In this document: positions 57,001-64,000 of the stretch, in pieces
How the letters are laid out: each line of letters starts with the position of its first letter
Position numbering within the stretch: the first letter of the stretch is position 1
From: Panicum virgatum
Lineage: Eukaryota > Streptophyta > Magnoliopsida > Poales > Poaceae
Assembly: GCF_016808335.1 (NCBI RefSeq)
Contig: NC_053150.1
Span: 47,209,607-47,273,606 of the forward strand
Length of the DNA stretch: 64,000 nucleotides
Direction of reading: 5' to 3'
Position numbers and translations under genes: made by a program
Notes under the pieces: model-generated
What the model saw: only the letters and a program-made list of their open reading frames with translations
The model's database searches: none
Told to the model about the DNA's origin: nothing

Positions 57001-57778
57001 CTCCGGATTGGAATCTACCCTTTGAAATCATGTGTGATGCAAGCGACTACGCCGTAGGAGCCGTTCTTGGACAAAGGAAAGAGGGAAAGGTAAATGCTAT
57101 CTACTACGCAAGCAAGACTCTCAATGAAGCCCAATTTAATTATGCAACAACGGAGAAAGAATTGCTTGCCGTGGTATTCGCCTTCGAAAAATTCAGATCA
57201 TACATAGTAAATTCAAAGGTGATAGTTTATACCGACCATGCGGCAATCAAGTATCTCTTGTCCAAGAAAGATGCTAAACCACATTTGATTCGATGGATCC
57301 TATTGCTACAAGAATTCGATGTGGAGATAAGGGACAAGAAAGGGGCAGAAAATGTTGTGGCTGACCACCTATCAAGGATGAACCATGGAGATGATGGAAA
57401 AGAACCTATCGAGGATCAAATGAGAGATGATCACCTGTATAGAATTCTCGACAAAGATAGTTGGATGAATGAAATAATAAGGGCAATAAAAGGGATGCCC
57501 TTGGATCACTTGGACAAGAATGCAAAGAAAAGAGTGATCGCGGAAAGAAGAAAATACTATTGGGATCCACCATACTTATATAGATATGGAGAAGATGGGG
57601 TCCTAAGAAGATGCATACCGAGGGAGGAACGTGAAGAAGTTCTAAGAAAGTGTCACTCGTCGGGATATGGAGGACATTATGGGCACTTTAGAACTCAAGC
57701 TAAGGTATGGGCTAGTGGATTCTATTGGCCCGAGATGCATGAAGATGCGAAAAGATTTGTTTCGACTTGTCCGGAATG
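54029..57778 (+). pseudogene. Athila-like gag-pol, decayed
   Basis: Gag starts at ATG 54029 (AAANPFRGEETDNPYRHIK), is stopped by TGA at 54233 where Trp is expected, and continues FTMLCNTVQQDGVPL, ARRWFALASFEVKGNWDDL, KLGFSGEVLLHTFYFSL. A run of seven A at about 54659 shifts the frame into pol. Protease-like LCDVGAHVSVLSSKV, then reverse transcriptase (YPVPHSEWVSPVHCVPKKGG, RMCIDYRKLN) with TAG at 56424 in place of Gln, then [16 protein letters not shown] and the catalytic FMDDFSV. RNase H ([39 protein letters not shown]) and the HHCC finger ([19 protein letters not shown]) follow. The integrase core is missing because the next element begins at 57779. Confidence 0.9.
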
Positions 57779-58774
57779 TGTTGTCGTCCGAAACCCACCG
57801 GCGAGCAACGACGGGCAACACGAAGAGCCGGGAGGTCGCTAGGGCGCTAGAGGCACTGCTCCCTCGTCGACGGCCCGCAAATTCCGTCACGCGCCCGGAG
57901 GAGGTATCAAAACCGGGTGTGCCACCTGACCTATACCCGATCAGGAGGGTGCAGACGTGCTCCGAACAGTTTCCTGCATACAAAGACACGTGTAAACGTA
58001 AGTCCGAGCCGTGGTCGGCTCCCCGGGACGACTCTTGCATCGGCTTTGAAGAGCCGATCGAGTCCCGGTGTCAGACGGGATCTGATTGTATCCGGATATG
58101 ACAAATAGAGTAAATCACTATAAAACTGCTTCAACCAAATCTAATTGACCTTAATCCACGATGGTAACAGCTTCACTGCTAGATCGGAACATCCTACACG
58201 TGACTAGGCCTAGCGAACGTAACAAACAACTGAACCATAACCTAAAACAGAGGCCTAAGAACTAGCAAGAGCCGATTCCCGGAACAATCCCTATTAAGGC
58301 TAAGATAAAGCATCTACTACGCCACCAGATCATCCAATCCGTTTGCAAGGCCTAACCTAACAGATATTATGCCAACTCTTAAGATAAGAGCAAACCACAA
58401 CAGATCGGATCTACTAAACATGAAAGAAGCAGGATGTTGTCCCTGTGCGACTAATTCTATGCGATAAGAACTAGCATGAGATTGGAACGTGACTGCACAG
58501 AGACAACATGATATTCGTAGATGATAAGCAACAAAGCACAATGGATCTACTAATAGCCACGCTACGAACATCAAGATAACTAGTACTACTCGCCATCAAA
58601 AACGCTTCAGTACGAGTAATACCAAGGTAAAAGCAAGAACAATACTGCCCTGATCGCAAGAAGCGATCAGGGCAGCATGGCACTTACTTGGATGAAACCC
58701 TAGAGTTAGGGGTGGCGATGCGCCGAGAGTTGTTGTTTGCGAGTCGTGATGATGCTCTCTTACGAATAACAAGC

Positions 58775-58848
58775 GAGACTTCGGAAACAATCTAAACTAA
58801 TCTTGTCCTGATTGGACTCTATCTCTAATCTTAAACTAAATCTAAGGA
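58775..58848. repeat. 74-bp direct repeat, copy 1
   Basis: From GAGACTTCGGAAAC to CTAAGGA. It differs from 59113-59186 at only two or three positions. Confidence 0.9.
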
Positions 58849-58853
58849 AGCCG

Positions 58854-59084
58854 TTACTTGGGTGGCAGTGGGATCAAGTCATAGTCGCTTGGATACGGCT
58901 TGGAATAGCCGATCGCTTTCCTCTTGGGCAGGATGCCGAACTGGTCTCTCAGTATTGCGCTGACCTGCTCCACACTAAGAACTCCTGGGGCCGATGGCTC
59001 AGCACTCGGCCCAGTAGCGTACTTTGCCAGCCACGCTTGTTTCTCTGCGTCTGCTCCAGAAGCTCCTGGGTACACCATCTGCAC
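58854..59084 (-). pseudogene. gag fragment captured inside an LTR
   Basis: A 76-residue open frame on the minus strand: MVYPGASGADAEKQAWLAKY, PGVLSVEQVSAILRDQFGI, PYPSDYDLIPLPPK. To my recognition this is the N-terminal part of gag from grass Tat-type elements, which should sit in the interior and not in an LTR. It has no ATG-to-stop gene structure of its own beyond this frame and is flanked by the 74-bp repeats. Confidence 0.65.
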
Positions 59085-59112
59085 CGAGCGTGCTGGACTG
59101 ATTTATAGTCCG

Positions 59113-59186
59113 GAGACTTGGGAAACAATCTAAACTAATCTTGTCCCGATTGGACTCTATCTCTAATCTTAAACTAAATCTAAGGA
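59113..59186. repeat. 74-bp direct repeat, copy 2
   Basis: Near-identical to 58775-58848; the offset between copies is 338 bp. Confidence 0.9.
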
Positions 59187-59310
59187 TACACGGCCAATGT
59201 GGCCCATATGCTCACGCAGGAGCCGATTTACAAGCCTTCTTTAGTCTTCTGCTTTAAGCCCATCTTGATTTCGGCCCATAAATTAACCCTGTTAATTTAT
59301 GGCGATAACA

Positions 59311-59323
59311 CATGCCCCCCTGG
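59311..59323 (-). other. polypurine tract of gypsy element 2
   Basis: Minus-strand CCAGGGGGGCATG immediately before the LTR start TGTTATCGCC. It confirms that this is the 3' LTR of a minus-strand element. Confidence 0.75.
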
Positions 59324-59570
59324 TTTTGGCAATGATAGTTCCAAAACCAATCTATCGCTTCATCTTCCTGTTAATGTCCATTAACCACATTGCAACCACC
59401 AAGGAAGACGCAATGTCTCTGCAACTGGCTCCTCGTAGAATGTGAAAACTGCCGATCCATCTTCCACCTTTTCACTATTTAATCTCACCCGAATCGGCTC
59501 TTCTCCACATAAAACTCCATCTTCTTCCCAAAACCAGTAGCGCAGAAACCCCAATCCTTTACCACCAGCA

Positions 59571-60101
59571 ATGGCGATCTCTTCTTCTTCCGGCTCCAAC
59601 TCTTTTGGAGACTCCTCTTCTTCCTCCTCCTCTCCCCCTTCTTCTTCTTCCCTCTCGGCCTCCTCCATCGACTCTATCCCAGAGAGCCGAGAGCCGACCC
59701 CCGAGTGGGACCCGACAGCAGCCTATGAGGCGCTGGCTCCTCTGCACTGGGATACAGAGGAGTTCGATTTCGGGATCGCCTCTGAGGAGGACGAGCCCAT
59801 GACTGAAGGAGAGGAAGACCTCCAGTTCCTCTTCCAAGAGGAACTGGAGAACAGTGAAGATGACGCCTTCTCCTGGGAAGGAGCCGACTCCTCCGAAGAG
59901 ATCGGCTCTTCTTCCAGCGACGATACAGCGGCAGGGGGAAACCCTCATCAGTTCCTCAAGGCTCCCATGGAGGGGAGCGAAGAGGAAAGCAGCAGCACCG
60001 AGGACGATGGCAGCAGCAGCGGCGACGACGACGACGATGGTGGAGACGCACCGTCGCGAAGCCCGAAGCGCCGTAGGTGTTCAGACACCTACGACTGGTA
60101 G
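59571..60101 (+). CDS. acidic serine-rich protein, antisense cargo of gypsy element 2
   Basis: An intact 176-residue frame opening at ATG 59571, about 260 bp after the LTR. It begins with a Ser-rich stretch, continues with acidic blocks (EEFDFGIASEEDEP, EGEEDLQFLFQEELE), a second Ser/Asp/Glu-rich region, and ends PKRRRCSDTYDW, where PKRRR could be a nuclear localisation signal. There is no known domain. It lies upstream of the PMD gene on the same strand; AATGAA-type signals at 60175-60200 suggest a separate transcript. It could be an acidic nuclear or chromatin-binding accessory protein, but that is a guess from composition. Confidence 0.6.
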   Translation: MAISSSSGSNSFGDSSSSSSSPPSSSSLSASSIDSIPESREPTPEWDPTAAYEALAPLHWDTEEFDFGIASEEDEPMTEGEEDLQFLFQEELENSEDDAFSWEGADSSEEIGSSSSDDTAAGGNPHQFLKAPMEGSEEESSSTEDDGSSSGDDDDDGGDAPSRSPKRRRCSDTYDW

Positions 60102-60471
60102 ATGTAGGCAGCATCGCAGGAATAGGATCATAAAGCCAAAGGATTAATTCCTTTTGTAAAATCGACTTTTTCTGTAATGAATTTCCTTTTAATGAAATCA
60201 AATTCCCCTTAATTCCATGTGCCTTCGTTTATTTTCCAAAAAGCCGATGGCAACGCATCAGGCTTCCATAAATATCCAAGAGCCGACGAAATTCAAACTA
60301 GAAGCAACCCGCAGAAGAATAACACTTCCAGTCTGAACCGAACTCGACGAACCCTCAAACTCGAGTGTAATTCGAAAACCAAGCTCTACAAATCCGAGCA
60401 AGAATTATCCAGGCAGCCGGAATTCGAACCAGAACCTCCAGCAATCAAACCCTAAGTCAACAGATCTGACC
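60102..60471 (+). other. spacer between the two antisense cargo genes
   Basis: It holds a likely poly(A) region (TGTAATGAATTTCC, TTTTAATGAAATC at 60172-60200), followed by sequence that may be the promoter and leader of the PMD gene. No coding frame recognised. Confidence 0.45.
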
Positions 60472-63423
60472 ATGGCAGATTCTACAGCTCAAACGTCAAG
60501 CTCTGCAGTCCACGATGCGGCAATCCACGGCCTGAAGGTAATCTACAGCCTAATCTTTCAGTTTTCTTCAGCTTACCAAGTTTCTGAAACTGAAACATGA
60601 CACCATACGCATATTTCTGAACTTCTGAACTTCAGGTGTCAGACATCCTCTTGCCGCATCCCTCCAATCCAAAATCTTTCTGTCTTGGCCCATAAACTCA
60701 TGAAAACCCCACAGATTTGATCTCTTGTGAAGCAAATAGGATTCCTTTTGTGAGTCAAGACATCGATTTGAACCTCTGGGCCGACTGCTTAAGAGCCTGG
60801 CCTAATCCACCTGAAATCTGGATAACATGGTATAACAGAATAGCAAAAGCTCACATGCCCTTATGGCAGGATTTGAACATAGCCGATGCACTTAGCCTAT
60901 CACTGTCACCCCTTAACAAAGATGAAAATCTTCTGAAAACCATCGGCTATTTCTGGTCTGATGCTCTGAATTGTTTCCTTTTTGGTTATGGACCTATGAC
61001 TCCCACTCTGCTAGATGTTGTCATGATCACCGGACTAGACATTAACTCCCCCAATCCTGCTGCTCACAAAATGGCAGAAGTTCCCTTCAAGCTCTCTTCC
61101 AAAGTCAACTGCACAAATTGGGGTACTTACATGAATCAGCACATGAAAACAAAAGGTCCAGTGACTGAGAAGGAACACACAGCCTTCTTAAATCTTTGGC
61201 TAGAGCACTTCATCTTCAGTGGCCCTTCCTTAGCTCCAACCAAGAACTATCTCCCTTTGGCCTACCACATGGCCCATGGTAATCACACCGGCCTAGGCAA
61301 ACTCTTCCTTGGAGAAACATACAGATATCTCCATTTGATGACATCTAACTTGCTCAACCACAAGAAACTGAGAACTGGAGGCCCTTGGTGGTTTATCCAG
61401 TTGTGGGCACAACTATACTTCCAGCACCATATTCCCAACTTCCAAAGCCTAACCAAGAACTCCTTTCCTGATGAAAATGGCAAACCAATCAGATGTACTA
61501 GTTATGGCCAAGCTTTATTCAGTCTCCCTGGCAGTAAACTGAATTCGGCAGATGCAGCAAACTGGTTCAGGGTCTTCTACAAAGGACTGGACAACCCTCT
61601 CTACTTCCCATTTACTGAATCTGAATCCTTTGAGAACCCAACTGCCTTCAGACTAGACAACTTTGCCGATGACGACAGCACTCGATATCTTTATTCTTTG
61701 ATGATTCGACCTGGCTTCCTCCCCATTGGCATCAACACTTCTAACAGAATCATCAAGCCAGGCTATGAATCTTACCAGCCAGTCATAGCAGCTCGGCAAT
61801 TTGGCCTAGGACAGGTCCCTCCCCACTTCCATATTTACCACTTGGTGGAGAGCAGAGCCGATCTACCTGATGGTCTCACCAGCTCAAGATGCTACAGCAT
61901 GTTTGACAATCTCCACATTTCAATACCAGCCGATTTGTCTTTCACCTCCTCATCAATCGGCTTTGATACTTGGTGGAACATGTGGAAAACTCATATTTTC
62001 ATAAAAGCTCTAGGTCTTCAACTGCAGCAAATCGATCCTGAATATGTAATCCTCGAGGAAGAGGTACTGATTTTATGCATTTTATTCTTTTAAATCCTTT
62101 ACTCCTTTTTCTTGGCTTAACCTGCTCATCCTGTCAGCAGCAACAAAATGGTCCAGAACCCACGACCAGTACTGGGGAACCATTTCACTTTCTTCCAACT
62201 GCTCCTGATGTACTTTTCTGCAAAGGATCACCACCAATGAAGAAAGTGATAATGTCTGTTCAGCCAGACTTACTTCAGTCGGCTTCCAGGCGAAGACCAG
62301 CCTCTGCAGTAGTTGCCCCCCGAGTCTTGACCAAGAAAAGGAAGATGATCACAAGGCGAGTGATCAAGAAACCAGCACCATCCCCTCCAAGTCCATCAGA
62401 GTCCAACACCAACCAAGTAACTCATCACCCAAGAACTCTTCTTTATTTCATACACATGTACTTGGTTGACTGTAATTCTATTTCCAGGATGCAGCCGAAG
62501 AAACCTCCAATGTAGAAGGCCTGAATCAACACGAGACGGCTGTAACTCCTGATGCACTGATGGATGCAAGCAAGGAACAAGCTGATACGGTTGATGCTCT
62601 TGACGCTAATACCAGCTCTGATGGGACGATTGCTCCTGAACCGACCAACACTTCTTCTTCAGAACAGGTAATATCATGAAACCAATTCTGAACCAGCCGA
62701 TAACTTCATAAATGTATATTGTTCTAACTCCAGAAATGTCCACAGAGCTTTGACATTTTAGGTTTACTTTCCTTCGACCCAGCATCAATGGGTCTGACTG
62801 TCCCTGGAGCAAAAGCATTACCTCCGCAGCAATCGGCTAACTTGACACATCAGCTTCGACTCATCAAGGATTTTCTATCTGCTCCAATCACCGCTCTGGT
62901 TGATGATTCTAGCAACATAAAGAACATCTTCGAGCAAATAGAACCCCAACTCCCAGAGCCATTGCAAATCAAGCTCTGGTCAGCCAGCAACCTCCCATTC
63001 TTTCGGATAGAAGTCAGTAAAGCACAACAAAGGATGGAAGCACGTCGCTCCCAAACTTCTCTGAAAGCTGACATTACCCAAAAGTGCAAGGCCCTCAACC
63101 AGAAGAAAGCAACTCTAGATATCAAAGCTGACGTGTCTGCCAACACGAACCGACTCGACCTCCTGAAGAAAGAACTGGCGGAACTCGAAGCAAAGGTCCG
63201 CACCACCAAAGAACTCATCCAAGCCGAGGAAACCTCCATTGCAAACTCCAAGCAAGAAGCCCAGGAAATATCCAAGCAGATACAAACAGAGTTTGCAGAG
63301 ATCAGCACCTTGAGTCGGCAGATAGTTACAGGCGATGACAAGGATGACGAAGCGATTGTAGCACGAGCAGACGCCATCCGTACTAAAGCCATCCATGCCA
63401 TAGAGGAATTCCTGAACCAGTAG
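60472..63423 (+). pseudogene. plant mobile domain (PMD) protein, five exons, one nonsense codon
   Basis: Exons 60472-60537, 60636-62063, 62138-62416, 62488-62667 and 62734-63423, all with GT/AG introns in phase 0, total 880 codons plus stop. Exon 2 holds the aminotransferase-like plant mobile domain: VSDILLPHPSNP, NLWADCLRAWPNPPEIW, FWSDALNCFLFGYGPMTPTL, DVVMITGLDI, YLPLAYHMAHG, GGPWWFIQLWAQLYF. Exon 3 has a basic patch (TKKRKMITRRVIKK), exon 4 is acidic, exon 5 is a long coiled coil (LLKKELAELEAKVRTTKELI) to the stop. One TAA at 60693-60695 breaks exon 2 in an otherwise open frame. PMD proteins such as MAIN and MAIL1 act in transposon silencing and genome stability, and PMDs also ride on transposons. 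Convergent with the element's pol. Confidence 0.8.
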
Positions 63424-63537
63424 ATAGGCTCAAGAGAGAATTAGTACTGCCTGTTAACTTGAAACTCGTAACTGTTCTTTAAAAACATCTTAAGTCGATG
63501 GCCACACATCGGCTGTTCGCTTTTCATATATTTCACT

Positions 63538-63650
63538 AGCCAACTCAAAGTGTTGGCCTGTCATGATGATTTTTTTTTACTGGCCAACTCAACGTGTTGG
63601 CCTTTCATGATTCTTTTTTTTTTGCGCGGCCAACTCAACGTGTTGGCCTA
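63538..63650. repeat. three hairpin repeats between convergent genes
   Basis: Three copies of a GCCAACTCAAcGTGTTGGCC unit starting at about 63539, 63583 and 63629 (spacing 44 and 46 bp), each able to form a stem GGCCAAC/GTTGGCC, separated by ATGAT-polyT. They lie between the PMD stop (63423) and the pol stop (63687). Confidence 0.88.
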
Positions 63651-63686
63651 TTACACTGCAGCCAGATGGATCTCATCGGCTTTTCG

Positions 63687-64000
63687 TTACTCGGCTTCCC
63701 ACATGCTCGGGACATACTTCTTGAGATGCTGACCATTGACAGCAACGGGAAACTTGACGCCGTCCATTTCCTCGAGCATGTATGCATTCCCAGGCAAAAC
63801 CTGATCAACCTTATACGGCCCATGCCAAGTTGGAGACCATTTACCAAACTTTTCGTCTTTAGTTCCCAATGGCGATACCGCCTCCCAAACCAAATCTCCG
63901 ACTCGGAAATCTTTAGGCTTGACCTTCTTGTTGTATGCACGGGCAACCTTAGCTTTGTTCTCTTTGATTTTTTCCAATGACCAAAGCCTTAGCTCTGTCA
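63687..64000 (-). CDS. gypsy element 2 pol, integrase C-terminus (partial)
   Basis: Open from the window edge to TAA at 63687-63689. Residues WSLEKIKENKAKVARAYNKK, KDFRVGDLVWEAVSP, WSPTWHGPYKVDQVLPGN and VNGQHLKKYVP are the C-terminal SH3-like part of Ty3/gypsy integrase that helps bind DNA. There is no break in the visible part. It runs toward the PMD gene, stop codons 264 bp apart. Confidence 0.85.
   Translation of the reverse strand, partial: TELRLWSLEKIKENKAKVARAYNKKVKPKDFRVGDLVWEAVSPLGTKDEKFGKWSPTWHGPYKVDQVLPGNAYMLEEMDGVKFPVAVNGQHLKKYVPSMWEAE

Larger units (their letters stand above)
52698..57778 (+). mobile_element. Athila-like Ty3/gypsy element, 3'-cut by element 2
   Basis: 5' LTR 52698-53894, primer-binding site at 53903, gag from 54029, then protease, reverse transcriptase, RNase H and the zinc finger of integrase. 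The sequence stops inside the integrase CPEC motif at 57778, where gypsy element 2 begins. If that is a simple insertion, the rest of the Athila element lies beyond the window. Confidence 0.85.
57779..59310 (-). repeat. gypsy element 2, 3' LTR
   Basis: A 1532-bp LTR with ends TGTTGTCGTCC and GGCGATAACA on the plus strand. It contains a 74-bp direct repeat pair and a gag fragment, described separately. Confidence 0.75.
57779..64000 (-). mobile_element. Ty3/gypsy element 2, Tat-like, carrying a PMD gene (incomplete at window end)
   Basis: Its 3' LTR is 57779-59310 and its pol 3' end lies at 63687-64000, both on the minus strand. Between them, on the plus strand, sit an acidic Ser-rich open frame and a five-exon plant mobile domain gene. 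A purine tract CCAGGGGGGCATG (59311-59323, minus) directly precedes the LTR, as expected for second-strand priming. The rest of pol, gag and the 5' LTR are beyond the window. Confidence 0.82.

Noticed and set aside
63538..63650. CRISPR-like or tRNA-like array
   Set aside because: Only three units with polyT spacers, in a plant retrotransposon; no cloverleaf can be drawn.

Overview
This is a stretch of plant nuclear DNA, almost certainly from a grass and probably a panicoid, though the genus cannot be settled from the sequence alone. The evidence is the GC-rich coding exons next to AT-rich spacers, members of the grass-centred DUF1668 family, Stowaway and PIF/Harbinger-type MITEs, and nested copia and Ty3/gypsy retrotransposons with multi-kilobase LTRs. 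No bacterial, organellar or viral genes were seen, and no CRISPR array, rRNA or tRNA gene.

Left part (1-17 kb). A TRIM-like miniature LTR element lies at 2797-3488. A von Willebrand factor A (vWA) gene on the minus strand (5923-8139) is a pseudogene, broken by a LINE with a 15-bp target duplication, a deletion/frameshift and a nonsense codon. One host gene looks intact: a two-exon DUF641 / IRK-interacting-protein-like gene (9384-12120, minus). MITEs follow (13427-13749, 13866-14201 and a hAT type at 14906-15495).

Middle part (17-35 kb). A DUF1668 family on the minus strand is present as a truncated tandem fragment (to 18428), copy 1 (22509-26691) and copy 2 (28613-35020). All are broken. Copy 1 carries a 2.6-kb LTR insertion (target duplication CATAC), a 407-bp hAT MITE (target duplication GTCCAGGC), a lost ATG and a frameshift. 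Copy 2 is split by a complete but decayed 5.2-kb Ty1/copia element. A 914-bp direct tandem duplication (17515-18428 repeated from 18429) is itself interrupted by a 2.96-kb solo-LTR-like element.

Right part (35-64 kb). Two nests of transposons. Nest 1: a PIF/Harbinger transposon (about 35714-50115) holds a 2.9-kb LTR (36236-49356, interrupted), which holds a second LTR of the same family (37245-47470), which holds a Tat-lineage Ty3/gypsy element (about 37990-47285). Nest 2: a fragment of another long LTR (from about 50116) holds an Athila-like gypsy element (52698-57778), which is cut by a second Tat-like element (57779 to beyond the window end). Both Tat elements carry a spliced gene antisense to pol, between pol and the 3' LTR side: a coiled-coil protein in the first, and in the second an acidic serine-rich protein plus a five-exon plant mobile domain (PMD) protein. 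These antisense cargo genes are the most interesting content. Most transposon reading frames have nonsense codons or frameshifts, so the window reads as heterochromatin-like sequence closing in on a few host genes.
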